Assembly: GCF_900103815.1 (NCBI RefSeq)
Contig: NZ_FNHZ01000003.1
Coordinates: forward strand, 1 to 64,000
Direction: 5' to 3'
Source: Lachnospira pectinoschiza
GTDB taxonomy: Bacteria > Bacillota > Clostridia > Lachnospirales > Lachnospiraceae
Length of the DNA: 64,000 nucleotides
Positions 14,253 to 22,956 of the stretch are shown one piece after another. Numbering within the stretch: position 1 is the first letter of the stretch; each line of letters starts with the position of its first letter. The translations under genes were made by a program, and so were the position numbers. Below the pieces are notes generated by a model. The model saw only the letters and a program-made list of their open reading frames with translations, was not told where the DNA came from and searched no databases.

Positions 14253-15347
14253 TTAATCTATACCATGAGCAAGAGCTGTGTTCCAAACAGTTTCTACTAC
14301 CTTATCAAAACCTTCTTGACCTGGTTCATATCCACAACTTGAAGTCATCCTCGCAATTGATAAATCAGAATTAAATACAATTAATCTTCCCTTTGCAGTA
14401 GGAGAACCGTTTTTATGTCTAGCGAAAAAAATTTGCTTGTTATTTGTAGATTCTAAATTACCCCATGTTAATTGCCAATCATCTGTTAAATCATCACCAC
14501 TTAGTAATGAAATAGCCTTAATATACTGACTATCTGAACTTGATGAATTAGTTGTTGAAGAACTATCTGAACCACTTGTGTCATTAGAGCTTGCATCTCC
14601 TGAATTAGATGTGTCATTTGCAACATCATTAGATGAAGAATTGTTAGTAGCTACATTTGAACTTGAAGCCTTTGCTTCTGCTTGTGCTTTAGCTTCTGCT
14701 TCGGCTTGTGCCTTAGCTGCTTCTTCCTCGGCTGCTTTCTTTTCCTCTTGTTCTACCATGTAACTTGCATACTCTGATGCTGTGTAAAACTTCAAACCCT
14801 CGTCTGTTGTAAGTACATTTGTTACAACATCCTTGTCTACGTCATAGCACACGCAAAAATACATATATAAACTAAAATGTGTAGTCTCAAATGTTACTGT
14901 GCTATCTTCGTAAGTTGTATTACAAGCTTCAAGTGAGTTTGTATCTGGGTTGTAGTAGTAAACCTTATATTCTGTTGTATAGCCTTCTGGTGCTTCTAAC
15001 TTGTCTAAAGTCTTAGTGATAGAAACTGTTCCATTTGGCTGAACCTTCTCATTATTAGCATCTGTTATATTAAAATCGAAACTTGTTGCACTTGTATAAG
15101 TACCTGCAAGACCTGAATTTTCAATAGCCTGATTCATTTCATCTGTCATATCAACGGCTTCTGAATTAAAGGTAAGTCCTTCAAGTTCAATACCCTCAAC
15201 GCTTGAACCGTCTGCACTTGTAAGTGTTTCCGTTACAACCTCTGTTTCATTATCTGTTGTATTCTTCTTAGATCCACACGCTGTTAAAACGCTTGATAGG
15301 GCGAGTGTGGAAATTAAAAGTGTTGTGATTAATTTACTCTTTCTCAT
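14253..15347 (-). CDS. Ser-rich secreted lipoprotein
   Basis: A 364-aa protein with a lipoprotein signal peptide: KLITTLLISTLALSS then lipobox LTAC (Cys24). Residues about 65-165 form a beta-rich domain. A charged Ala/Glu/Lys helix (about 197-228) and a Ser/Asn/Asp/Thr-rich linker (about 229-270) then lead to a C-terminal domain of about 95 residues. The linker would span the cell wall. It is the first gene after a predicted c-di-GMP-I riboswitch and terminator. Function is unknown; the layout suits an adhesion or surface-assembly accessory. AAGGAG precedes the start. Confidence 0.75.
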   Translation of the reverse strand: MRKSKLITTLLISTLALSSVLTACGSKKNTTDNETEVVTETLTSADGSSVEGIELEGLTFNSEAVDMTDEMNQAIENSGLAGTYTSATSFDFNITDANNEKVQPNGTVSITKTLDKLEAPEGYTTEYKVYYYNPDTNSLEACNTTYEDSTVTFETTHFSLYMYFCVCYDVDKDVVTNVLTTDEGLKFYTASEYASYMVEQEEKKAAEEEAAKAQAEAEAKAQAEAKASSSNVATNNSSSNDVANDTSNSGDASSNDTSGSDSSSTTNSSSSDSQYIKAISLLSGDDLTDDWQLTWGNLESTNNKQIFFARHKNGSPTAKGRLIVFNSDLSIARMTSSCGYEPGQEGFDKVVETVWNTALAHGID

Positions 15348-15366
15348 AATTTCTCCTTAATTCTAG

Positions 15367-15399
15367 GGCAAAAAAATAACGCCATGAAACCATGACGTA
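15367..15399 (-). terminator. Riboswitch-linked terminator (left unit)
   Basis: Minus strand CGTCATG, GTTT, CATGGCG, TTATTTTTTT, 60 nt downstream of the aptamer and 20 nt upstream of the lipoprotein start. Same sequence as in the right unit and at 1393. Confidence 0.85.
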
Positions 15400-15460
15400 C
15401 TAAATGCGCGTTGCTTTAAATGGCATGAAAGAGCGAGGACTCTGCATTTAAACAACTTTT

Positions 15461-15523
15461 GCAACTGGCTGGCATGTTAAAGCCCCTATAGTTTTGTGTC
15501 ATAAAGTTTCCTTTATTTTACCC
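15461..15523 (-). promoter_or_regulatory. Predicted c-di-GMP-I (GEMM-I) riboswitch aptamer, left unit
   Basis: Minus strand reads GGGTAAA, a stem ATAAAG-GAAA-CTTTAT with the GNRA tetraloop expected in GEMM-I, then GACACAAAACTATAGGGGC, and finally ATGCCAGCCAGTTGC. GEMM-I consensus has GGGCAAA, a GAAA-capped stem, GACGCAAAGC..GGG and TGCCAGCCGGGTTGC in that order. The copy at 15927 changes both arms of the tetraloop stem (ATGG / CCAT) while keeping the loop, so pairing is conserved. The G of GACGC is A here, so affinity may differ. It would sense c-di-GMP and control read-through at 15367-15399. Confidence 0.7.
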
Positions 15524-15647
15524 ATTATATATTTATTTTAGTGCGGAATTTATTATACAACTATAGTATTTGTATAGTCAACAGTAAATGTTAACAAGTC
15601 ACGTTTTCTTTACCATCCTGGGTATTTCCTGCGCAAGTTAGAAAGTA

Positions 15648-15689
15648 AGTCGCGTGGCAAACTCTCACACGTACTTCTTTTTATGAAAA
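15648..15689 (+). terminator. Terminator-like hairpin between the divergent units
   Basis: AAGTA ... CGCGTG pairs with CACACG TACTT with one mismatch, followed by CTTTTTAT. No gene feeds into it from the left on the plus strand; it may belong to a short transcript in the divergent region. Confidence 0.35.
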
Positions 15690-15713
15690 TATATCTCTAC
15701 TGTCACTTTAAAA

Positions 15714-15758
15714 TCAAAATCACATAAACTCTACAAAGTAGAGTTTATGTGATTTTGA
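15714..15758. repeat. Perfect 21-bp inverted repeat with a 3-nt loop
   Basis: Arm 15714-15734 (TCAAAATCACATAAACTCTA plus C) is the exact reverse complement of 15738-15758, separated by AAA. It lies midway between the two divergent riboswitch-controlled units. A hairpin this perfect could insulate the divergent transcripts or be a protein-binding palindrome. Confidence 0.85.
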
Positions 15759-15926
15759 AATTTACTTCAAGAATTTATTTCAAATTTTAATAAAACTTTA
15801 ATAATATATTATAGTACATTTTCAAAAATTCTCTTAAATTACAATTCCAAGAAAATTATTTCTTGACTAGTTAAATTGCTTTTTATATAATAGCTGTGCT
15901 TTGTTTTAAATCGAACAATCATATAT

Positions 15927-15989
15927 GGGTAAAATATGGGAAACCATGTGACACAAAACTACAGGGGCTTTAAACTGCCAGCCAGTTGC
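15927..15989 (+). promoter_or_regulatory. Predicted c-di-GMP-I (GEMM-I) riboswitch aptamer, right unit
   Basis: GGGTAAAATATGG, GAAA tetraloop, CCATG, then TGACACAAAACTACAGGGGC and TGCCAGCCAGTTGC. Almost identical to the left copy except for compensatory changes in the tetraloop stem. It is transcribed rightward; the terminator at 16067-16094 and the secreted-protein gene at 16157 follow. Confidence 0.7.
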
Positions 15990-16066
15990 ATAATAATTAT
16001 GGAAATAATCGACAATCCGCACTTTCGAGCATTCCATACATCTAATTTAAAAGCACCGTTCATTTG

Positions 16067-16094
16067 CGTCATGATTTCATGGCGTTATTTTTTT
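16067..16094 (+). terminator. Riboswitch-linked terminator (right unit)
   Basis: CGTCATG, ATTT, CATGGCG, TTATTTTTTT, 63 nt upstream of the secreted-protein start. Controlled termination here would make expression of the two paralogs depend on c-di-GMP. Confidence 0.85.
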
Positions 16095-16156
16095 GCCCAA
16101 AATTGATATTTGTTGATTTGAAAAATGTTAATGAGGCGCAAAGGAGAAATAAATTT

Positions 16157-16930
16157 ATGAACATGAAGAAAATAATAGCAACTAATCTAATAATCGCATC
16201 AACACTCGGAGCAGTATTAATGACACCAAGTCTAGCAAAGGCGGAGTTAATTTATAAGGATGCTCCATATATTCAACCTGAAGCTGAATGGAAAAAAAAT
16301 GTCGATATTGATTATATTCTACGAGGAGAATGGAGATATATCCAGAAAGCTTATCTAGGTACTAGATATTTAACTGATGAAGAGATTGAATCTTACATGC
16401 AGCAAGTTTATGATAATCCAGCTGAAGCAGATAGACGACAAGCTGAATATGAAAGATTTCAGCATGGAAACCTTGATGTTCAATTATATCGTTATGACCG
16501 TAGAATAGGATATATTGTAAATAACAAAACAGAAGAAAGATTAGTTGATGAAGAAGCTAGACAAGCTGCTGCACAATCTACTCCAGCTCCTACTCAAGAA
16601 GTAGAAGATACTTCCAACTCTACCAATAGCAATTCATCAAGCAACGCAAGTTCTACAACAGAAACTAATAATACTAAAGTAACTGAAAGTGAAACATCTG
16701 AACCAGAAACTGAAACTCCAGAAGAGACTTCCGAAAGTATTGAAGAAAGCACAGATCTTTCTGAAGAAGCAACAGAAGAAACATCTGAAGAAACTTCCCC
16801 TAAAAAGAAAAAAAGCAAAAATCCTGTTATATACGTAGTTGATAGCGTAGGCGATTTCTTTGTAACAATAGGAAATAGTGTTGCACATTTCTTTGGTGGC
16901 ATCGGAAGAGCTGTCACAAGTATTTTTTAA
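16157..16930 (+). CDS. Secreted acidic protein, first of two paralogs
   Basis: A 257-aa protein starting at the ATG at 16157, which has AAAGGAG just upstream; the open frame reaches back to 16064 but crosses the terminator. Signal peptide NMKKIIATNLIIASTLGAV, cleaved near LAKA. A charged N-terminal domain (about 30-135, with DIDYILRGEWRYI and LTDEEIESYMQQVY) precedes a Glu/Ser/Thr-rich low-complexity linker (about 140-215), a basic KKKKSK stretch and a C-terminal amphipathic segment FFVTIGNSVAHFFGGIGRAV. The tail could insert in membrane or mediate assembly. No known family recognised. Confidence 0.7.
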   Translation: MNMKKIIATNLIIASTLGAVLMTPSLAKAELIYKDAPYIQPEAEWKKNVDIDYILRGEWRYIQKAYLGTRYLTDEEIESYMQQVYDNPAEADRRQAEYERFQHGNLDVQLYRYDRRIGYIVNNKTEERLVDEEARQAAAQSTPAPTQEVEDTSNSTNSNSSSNASSTTETNNTKVTESETSEPETETPEETSESIEESTDLSEEATEETSEETSPKKKKSKNPVIYVVDSVGDFFVTIGNSVAHFFGGIGRAVTSIF

Positions 16931-16978
16931 TTTAGGCGCGAAGGAGAAATAATCGCATCAACACTCGGAGCAGTATTA

Positions 16979-17722
16979 ATGACACCAAGTCTAGCAAAGG
17001 CGGAGTTAATTTATAAGGATGCTCCATATATTCCATCTGAAGCTGATTGGCAAAAAAATCATGATATTGATTATATTTTACGAGGTGAATGGAGATATAT
17101 TAAAAGTGAAATGAGAACTAGACGTTTAACTGATGAAGAGATTGAATCTTACATGCAACAAGTTTATAATAATCCAGCTGAAGCGGATAGACGTGAAGCT
17201 GAATATTTGAGATTTAACCCAAATCAGATGGATACTCAATTATATCGTTATGACTCTAGTATAGGATATATTGTAAATAACAAAACAGAAGAAAGATTAG
17301 TTGATGAAGAAGCTAGACAAGCTGCTGCACAATCTACTCCTACTCCTGCTCCTGCACAAGCAGAAGAAGATAATTCTAGTAATTACGAAGTGCCAATTAA
17401 TGATTTAGCAGACAGCCAAACTTCAACTGACAATTTAGATGCATCACTCGTTACAGATAATTTTGAAAAAGAAGATGCAACTTTAGAAACTGAAAGTGTA
17501 GAAACTGAAACAGAAGAAGAAATCGAGTCTACTGAAGAAGTATCTGAAGAAAATACAGAAGAAAGCTCAGAAGATACTGCTCCAAAGAAGGAAGAAAAGA
17601 AAAAGAGCAAAAATCCTATCGTGCGTGTTGCTCAAGGGGTTGGTGATGTTTTTGTAACACTCGGAAATAGTATTGTACATTTCTTTGGCGGCATCGGCAA
17701 AGCAATCTCAAATATTTTTTAA
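16979..17722 (+). CDS. Paralog of the preceding secreted protein, signal peptide deleted
   Basis: A 247-aa product from the ATG at 16979. It matches the first paralog from MTPSLAKAELIYKDAPYI onward, including the Glu-rich linker and the C-terminal GNSIVHFFGGIGKAI segment. Its upstream sequence joins GAAGGAGAAATAA directly to TCGCATCAACACTCGG, which in the first copy lie about 40 bp apart; the missing piece holds the start codon and most of the signal peptide. The likely cause is deletion between short AATAA repeats. An alternative start at 16979 has GGAG 8 nt upstream, giving a product without a secretion signal. It may be a pseudogene or a cytoplasmic variant. Confidence 0.65.
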   Translation: MTPSLAKAELIYKDAPYIPSEADWQKNHDIDYILRGEWRYIKSEMRTRRLTDEEIESYMQQVYNNPAEADRREAEYLRFNPNQMDTQLYRYDSSIGYIVNNKTEERLVDEEARQAAAQSTPTPAPAQAEEDNSSNYEVPINDLADSQTSTDNLDASLVTDNFEKEDATLETESVETETEEEIESTEEVSEENTEESSEDTAPKKEEKKKSKNPIVRVAQGVGDVFVTLGNSIVHFFGGIGKAISNIF

Positions 17723-17737
17723 TTAACATAATTGGTT

Positions 17738-17776
17738 TTAAGTGAGTTTACATTTTTTTGTAGACTCACTTTTTTG
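17738..17776 (+). terminator. Intrinsic terminator
   Basis: AGTGAGTTTACA and TGTAGACTCACT around a T loop, then TTTTTTG; it ends the riboswitch-controlled paralog unit. Confidence 0.85.
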
Positions 17777-17849
17777 TTTTAATAAAAGTTGTTGCATATT
17801 TATATTAAGCACATGTAAATTGAGCTAATATACAGAAAGGAAGATACAA

Positions 17850-18635
17850 ATGAAAACTACAATTAAGATACTAAAAGGCTTGTTACTGTTTAGTATTATG
17901 TTTATAGTGTTTAAAAGTAATCATGTAAATGCAAACGCTGTTTACTTACCTGCTCATGTAAGTAACCAAAATCAAAGTGACCTATGCAATCCAGATTATA
18001 ATTACTATTACTTCATAGAATGTACAATTCGTATTGATGATTTGGGTATTCATTGGGACCCAATAAATCCTGAACGATTCGCTGGAAAACATCTTGTCGT
18101 TAAACCTTATGATAGAGCACATGAATGGATAGAAGCGGCAGATGGTACTCTAATTTTTGGTTATGATGGACCAGAAAATGTACACGACACTGAGCCAATT
18201 TATGAAAACGCACAAGCGGGGTCATACTATATAAGACATACAAACTCCGGAACAGCTGCTAACTGTGACAATGTTGAAACAAATTTAAATGCAGTTGGTT
18301 GGCAATACAGAGCTTATTTAGAGTTTTGGGTTTCAGGTGAAGAAGCATGTACTTATAGTTGGCACACAATCTCTGGTGCAGGCTGTACAACAAATGGTGT
18401 TGAAGAAGGCGAATGTATTTATTGTCACCAAAAAACTAGACGAAGCACTCCAGCTTTAGGTCATGATTGGCATTGGAAAATTGACTCAACTGCTAGTTGC
18501 ACGCAAGATGGCAAAAAGCACGAATATTGTAGCAGATGTCAGGCAACACAAGTAATGGAACAGTGTCAGAATCAAATATCATATTTTTTTTCATATCCTT
18601 TTTTCATACCTTTTCATTTTATATTTTCTTTATAA
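17850..18635 (+). CDS. Secreted Cys-rich protein, C terminus probably truncated
   Basis: A 261-aa frame with a signal peptide (KILKGLLLFSIMFIVFK, cleavage near VNANA). Residues about 165-245 contain two copies of a C..G....G.C..C module with GHDW between them (CTTNGVEEGECIYCHQ ... GHDW ... CTQDGKKHEYCSRCQ), a repeat typical of large Clostridia surface proteins, where many copies occur. After the second module the frame turns into a Phe/Tyr-rich run (YFFSYPFFIPFHFIF) unlike the rest. This suggests a frameshift or a lost 3' end. GAAAGGAAG precedes the start. Confidence 0.6.
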   Translation: MKTTIKILKGLLLFSIMFIVFKSNHVNANAVYLPAHVSNQNQSDLCNPDYNYYYFIECTIRIDDLGIHWDPINPERFAGKHLVVKPYDRAHEWIEAADGTLIFGYDGPENVHDTEPIYENAQAGSYYIRHTNSGTAANCDNVETNLNAVGWQYRAYLEFWVSGEEACTYSWHTISGAGCTTNGVEEGECIYCHQKTRRSTPALGHDWHWKIDSTASCTQDGKKHEYCSRCQATQVMEQCQNQISYFFSYPFFIPFHFIFSL

Positions 18636-18894
18636 TTTTATACTTTCTTTATAAACTTTCATAGTTTTCTCATTTAATAACAACTATCAGCAGCACAATC
18701 CTAACAAATATCATCAAAACAACATAACTTTTCACATTTTCAAAATCTAAAAAAACTAAAAACTCCATACAACAGTTTCCCAAATTCCCCAAAAAGTTAT
18801 ATATAGGATCCAGTTTAAAAAACTTTCTTCTATCCTTGTATAGAGGGTTTTAGTCACCCACGAATTACAAAATTTTTTTAAGGAGGATTTTACT
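18636..18894. other. AT-rich gene-free stretch
   Basis: Contains one more TTATATATAG repeat relic near 18795 and a ribosome site for the next gene; nothing else can be supported. Confidence 0.5.
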
Positions 18895-19503
18895 ATGAAA
18901 TTTTTTAACCGGCACAATAAAGAAGATGAGGACTTAAACCTTATGGGATTTGGCAAAGCTAACGAAGACATAGACCTTATTGAATTTAACAAATTAGACG
19001 AGAACACAGACCCAAATCTAGAGGGGGCCTTTCTTGTAGCTTTCGATGACTTGCCAAAGCAAAAACAAGATAAACTCTTAGAACTGGCCGACCGCATGGA
19101 TGAAAAGGTTCACCAAGCCTTTCAAACCATGGACAATGAAAACCTAATACAGCACCTAAAATACGTAGAGGTAGTTAAAGTCGCAAGGCTTGGCACAATA
19201 TTTTCACTAATAAGCACAATTCTGCCTTGGTTTTACGCCCTTCTGTACTACGCCCTTACATTTCAAGAATCTGCGTTGATGCTAGGTCTTATAATCAGTA
19301 TAGCGACATTGGGCATAACTAGTTACATTTTCGAAATCTATATATTAATTAAATATGAAAATGTATCGCCGACTCTAGATAAAAGAAGCCTCTTTAGCCT
19401 AGAAAAATCGGCGGCTAATTATTGCAATGATTACGCCCTTCGTTTTTACGGCGAAATTCATAAAGCGGTGGTAGATGAAGATAATCGTTTTATGACAATT
19501 TAA
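18895..19503 (+). CDS. Membrane protein of unknown function
   Basis: A 202-aa protein with an acidic N terminus, a helical stretch (DKLLELADRMDEKVHQAF) and two adjacent membrane segments at about 103-145 (LGTIFSLISTILPWFYALL and the following hydrophobic block). A C-terminal cytoplasmic part of about 50 residues follows. AAGGAGGATTTTACT precedes the ATG. A terminator follows the stop. I do not recognise the family. Confidence 0.6.
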   Translation: MKFFNRHNKEDEDLNLMGFGKANEDIDLIEFNKLDENTDPNLEGAFLVAFDDLPKQKQDKLLELADRMDEKVHQAFQTMDNENLIQHLKYVEVVKVARLGTIFSLISTILPWFYALLYYALTFQESALMLGLIISIATLGITSYIFEIYILIKYENVSPTLDKRSLFSLEKSAANYCNDYALRFYGEIHKAVVDEDNRFMTI

Positions 19504-19555
19504 AAGCCAACTACGTCATTTGATGTTTTCAATATTTTTTATTTTTCCTTTCTCT

Positions 19556-19604
19556 CATAAATCTCTGGATCAGTCTATGGACTTGGTTCAGAGATTTATG
19601 CATT
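19556..19604 (+). terminator. Intrinsic terminator
   Basis: CATAAATCTCTG and CAGAGATTTATG arms with extra internal pairs, then CATTTTTATA. The arm sequence resembles the stems of the palindrome array at 22957-23356. Confidence 0.75.
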
Positions 19605-19614
19605 TTTATACTAA

Positions 19615-19643
19615 TTGTATCTTTTTAAACTATATGATATAAT
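19615..19643 (+). promoter_or_regulatory. Sigma-A-type promoter for the chemoreceptor operon
   Basis: TTGTAT, 17-bp spacer, TATAAT, 55 bp upstream of the chemoreceptor start. Confidence 0.6.
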
Positions 19644-19697
19644 GTGTATAAGTGTATTGTGACAATTCAATAAGATGCATAGGAGGTAAAAATTCTT

Positions 19698-21716
19698 ATG
19701 AGCGAAGTAACTAAGCCAAAGCGCGTTGTAAAAGTGCGCGACAAATTCCTCATGTTTATTATGCCTGCAGTAATCATTTTTATTATTCTAATTATTGTTA
19801 TGGCAGGTATTCTATCTGAAAAGATGATAAGTAATTTATCTGAGGAAGCTCTAGATTCTTCTCTTAATAATCAGGCAGATAATATCACAAGCTGGCTAGA
19901 AAAGAATCTAGAAAATTTTTCATCCGTTAAACAGACCATCGAAGCCCTAAACCCATCAGAGGAGGAACTTCAAGAAATCCTCGATTCGTTCTATGGCTAT
20001 AATAGTTATGCCAAAGAAGGCGTATATATCGGCACTTCTTCTGGCAAATTATATAAGGCAAGTGACTCTAATAAGGTCAGTCAAAGCGTTACAAGCGAGA
20101 CATGGTACAAAGACGGTTTAACTAGAGTTAATCTAAATTATGGTCAGGCCTATGAAGACTTTAAGGGTGACCCAATCATTTCTGCATCAGGTATTGTTAA
20201 CCTCGATGGAGATGATTTAATGGTGCTTGGAGCCGATCTTTCCCTCGACCAGATTAGTATTATTGTAAATTCCGGTGTCAAAATGGAGGATGCTTACTCC
20301 TTCCTTGTGGACACTAACGATAATACAATTTTAGCCCACCCAGATAGTAGTATAGTTTCTACAAATCTATCTTCAAGCTCAGATAAACTACTTTCCGGTG
20401 TAGCAACAAAAATTTCTAATCGTGACTATAGCATAGATGTCATAAATGATTACCTTGTTGAAATGACTACGATTAGCGGAACTGACTGGGTTTTAGTATC
20501 TTACATTGAAGAAGATATTATTATGTCTTCCGTTTACGTTTTAATTAGAAGATTAGCTATTATTGCCGTAATTGCTATTTTACTTACATCAGCAGTTATC
20601 ATATTCATTGTAAATTACCTAATTAAGCCAATTTCAAAGATTTCAGATGGTGTAACAGCCATGGCAGACGGTGACTTCACAATTAGTATCGATTGCACTA
20701 GCAATGATGAAATCGGCCTTATGAGTGAAAAGGTAGATGATTTCATTATCACTATGCGTAACATGCTAAAAAGTGTGGCTAATGAATCGGACAAATTGCA
20801 AGACCAATCACGCACTAGTGACGTAGTTGCAAAATCCATGTATGAGGCTTCAAACAAGCAGTCTAAGGCCATGCAGAATTTAAATTCAACAGTAGATGAG
20901 CTTGCAAAGGCAGTTAATGAAATCGCAGTCAATGCGCAGACTTTAACAGATGTTGTTTCCGACACTAGAGATAATTCTACTAAAGCAAATGAGGCTATGC
21001 AGGAATCTGTTGAGATTTCCCAGCAAGGCAAAACCGATATGGAGAAATTATCTTATGCCATGACACAGATTCAAAAATCTATCGAAGTATTATTATTATC
21101 AATTAATAAGGTTGGCGATGCCTCTGAACAGATCACTGGTATTGTAGGTCTTATTGGTGAAATTGCAGAAGAAACAAACCTCTTATCGCTTAATGCAAGT
21201 ATAGAAGCAGCAAGAGCAGGAGAAGCTGGAAAAGGCTTTGCTGTAGTTGCTGGTGAAATTGGTAAATTAGCTCAAAACTCTGCAGATAACGCACAAAATA
21301 TTGCTAAGTTAATTGACCAAATTAGAAACTTAATTTCAGATGTAGTATCACAGGCTAACACAAGTGCTGAAGACATTAAATCTAATACCGTTTTAATTGA
21401 TACAGCCGTTGAAACCTTTGATAAGATTTATGAAAATATTGCAGAATCTAACAACCTTGTAATCGAAATGATTGAAGGCGTTACAAGAGTAGATGATGTA
21501 GCATCAAATGTTGCAGCTATTTCACAAGAACAGGCTGCCTCAGCTGATGAAATCCTTGAGACTTCTAAGCAGATGGTTGAACAGGCGGATAACATCACAA
21601 GAAATAGTCAGGATGTTGCAGCAAATTCAGAAGAACTTGCTAGCACCTCTAGTAAACTTACAAGTTACGTTTCTAAGTTTAAACTTGAAACTGATGATGA
21701 TGAGGAGGAGGTGTAG
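19698..21716 (+). CDS. Methyl-accepting chemotaxis protein with Cache-type sensor
   Basis: A 672-aa chemoreceptor. Transmembrane segments at about 17-40 and 280-305 bracket an extracellular Cache-like sensor of about 240 residues (with [10 protein letters not shown] and AHPDSS, typical of dCache domains). A HAMP domain follows ([18 protein letters not shown]), then the signalling hairpin with tip [20 protein letters not shown] and [15 protein letters not shown]. It would signal to CheA/CheW. The gene for a sugar-binding lipoprotein begins 3 nt after its stop, suggesting that the binding protein presents ligand to this receptor. No CheR-docking pentapeptide is seen at the C terminus. Confidence 0.9.
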   Translation: MSEVTKPKRVVKVRDKFLMFIMPAVIIFIILIIVMAGILSEKMISNLSEEALDSSLNNQADNITSWLEKNLENFSSVKQTIEALNPSEEELQEILDSFYGYNSYAKEGVYIGTSSGKLYKASDSNKVSQSVTSETWYKDGLTRVNLNYGQAYEDFKGDPIISASGIVNLDGDDLMVLGADLSLDQISIIVNSGVKMEDAYSFLVDTNDNTILAHPDSSIVSTNLSSSSDKLLSGVATKISNRDYSIDVINDYLVEMTTISGTDWVLVSYIEEDIIMSSVYVLIRRLAIIAVIAILLTSAVIIFIVNYLIKPISKISDGVTAMADGDFTISIDCTSNDEIGLMSEKVDDFIITMRNMLKSVANESDKLQDQSRTSDVVAKSMYEASNKQSKAMQNLNSTVDELAKAVNEIAVNAQTLTDVVSDTRDNSTKANEAMQESVEISQQGKTDMEKLSYAMTQIQKSIEVLLLSINKVGDASEQITGIVGLIGEIAEETNLLSLNASIEAARAGEAGKGFAVVAGEIGKLAQNSADNAQNIAKLIDQIRNLISDVVSQANTSAEDIKSNTVLIDTAVETFDKIYENIAESNNLVIEMIEGVTRVDDVASNVAAISQEQAASADEILETSKQMVEQADNITRNSQDVAANSEELASTSSKLTSYVSKFKLETDDDEEEV

Positions 21717-21719
21717 TAT

Positions 21720-22721
21720 ATGCTAAGATTCAAAAAGATTTTTAAACAAGTATTTGCTTTATTATTAATTGTAACCATTTTACCGATTTCTAGCTTTTTA
21801 ATTGGATGTAACTCCTCAACTGGCTCAGGAGATGGCTTATCATTTTTCTTTACAATAAAAGATACCGATGATTACTTTAGATCAACTCTTCAGAGTTCTC
21901 TTGAAAGCGCAGCAAAAAGCGAGGGAGCAACAGTTACCACAACTCTTTGTGGTCCTAGTGCTGATCAACAAGTAAGTGATATTAAAGCTGCTGCCGAATC
22001 AGGAAACTACGATGCAATCATTTGTGTACCTGTAGATTCAGCAACAGCCCTACAGCTAGAAATTGCAGCCGGAGACCTACCTGTTATCTTTATGAACAAC
22101 AAGCCAGACGATGATGTTTTAAAAGCTGATGAATACGTTTACGTAGCCTCTGATGAATATCAAGCTGGTGAACTACAGGCAGAATACATGTATGAGCAAC
22201 TTGGTAAGCCTTCTTCTATCAATGCAATTATCATGATGGGTGAAAGAAACCACTCAGGAACTCTTGGTAGAACAGAGGCTGTAAAACAGTACTTTAAAGA
22301 TAATAATGTAGACTTAAATATAGTATTTTGTGACTATGCAAGCTGGTCTGATACAGAAGCCGCTAACATGATGGAGATTTTCTTTAAGACAAATCAGGAT
22401 GTAGACGTTATTTTCTGTAATAACGATACAATGGCACTTGGTGTAATAGAAGCTTTAGATAATCATGGACTTACAACTTCTGATGTTCCAGTAGCAGGAG
22501 TAGATGCCACAAGTGATGGATGTAAGTCCATTGCAGCCGGCAAGCTAAACTTCACTGTTTATCAGAACGCAGAAGGCCAGTCAACTAAAGCCATCGAAGT
22601 AGCAATAGCCCTAGCAAACGGCTCCTCTACAAAGAACATCGAAGGCAAAAACGACGCTAGCACATGCTACTTCGTAGATTTCGAAGCAGTATCAAAATCT
22701 AACGTTTCAAAATACCAGTAA
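21720..22721 (+). CDS. Sugar-binding lipoprotein (periplasmic binding protein-like, Peripla_BP_4)
   Basis: A 333-aa protein with a lipoprotein signal (lipobox LIGC, Cys30). The ribose/galactose-binding fold is seen in SADQQVSDIKAAAESGNYD and CVPVDSATAL, then FMNNKP and NNDTMALGVIEAL, and PVAGVDATSDG. No ABC permease or ATPase gene is nearby. The tight coupling to the chemoreceptor gene suggests a dedicated chemotaxis ligand carrier; alternatively it may serve a transporter encoded elsewhere. Confidence 0.85.
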   Translation: MLRFKKIFKQVFALLLIVTILPISSFLIGCNSSTGSGDGLSFFFTIKDTDDYFRSTLQSSLESAAKSEGATVTTTLCGPSADQQVSDIKAAAESGNYDAIICVPVDSATALQLEIAAGDLPVIFMNNKPDDDVLKADEYVYVASDEYQAGELQAEYMYEQLGKPSSINAIIMMGERNHSGTLGRTEAVKQYFKDNNVDLNIVFCDYASWSDTEAANMMEIFFKTNQDVDVIFCNNDTMALGVIEALDNHGLTTSDVPVAGVDATSDGCKSIAAGKLNFTVYQNAEGQSTKAIEVAIALANGSSTKNIEGKNDASTCYFVDFEAVSKSNVSKYQ

Positions 22722-22737
22722 ATTAATAGAAAATTGT

Positions 22738-22771
22738 TAGCCCATCCTAGAAAACTAGGATGGGCTTTTTG
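22738..22771 (+). terminator. Strong intrinsic terminator
   Basis: AGCCCATCCTAG, AAAA, CTAGGATGGGCT and TTTTG; a perfect 12-bp stem. Confidence 0.95.
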
Positions 22772-22784
22772 CAGGTTTCTGGCT

Positions 22785-22870
22785 TTTGCCGTCTTAACTT
22801 TCGTTGTCCCTTGCTTTCGTTACCCTCCTGGCTTTCGTCGCACTCCTGTTTATCGTCGTCCCGCGTATGT
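22785..22870. repeat. Pyrimidine-rich imperfect short repeats
   Basis: The block CTTTCGT plus about 10 pyrimidine-rich bases occurs three to four times (near 22798, 22817, 22833 and, degenerate, 22850). It is locally GC-richer than the surroundings. Function unknown. Confidence 0.35.
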
Positions 22871-22956
22871 ATTTTGCCGCCCCTGTGCTATATCAATGCC
22901 ATATATATGCAACACCCCGTATTAATTTCTTAGTGATTTCCCAATAAGGAATCGAA

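Noticed and set aside
16594..16917. Ser/Val-rich 107-aa frame on the minus strand
   Set aside because: Mirror image of the Glu/Ser-rich linker of the secreted protein; no ribosome site.
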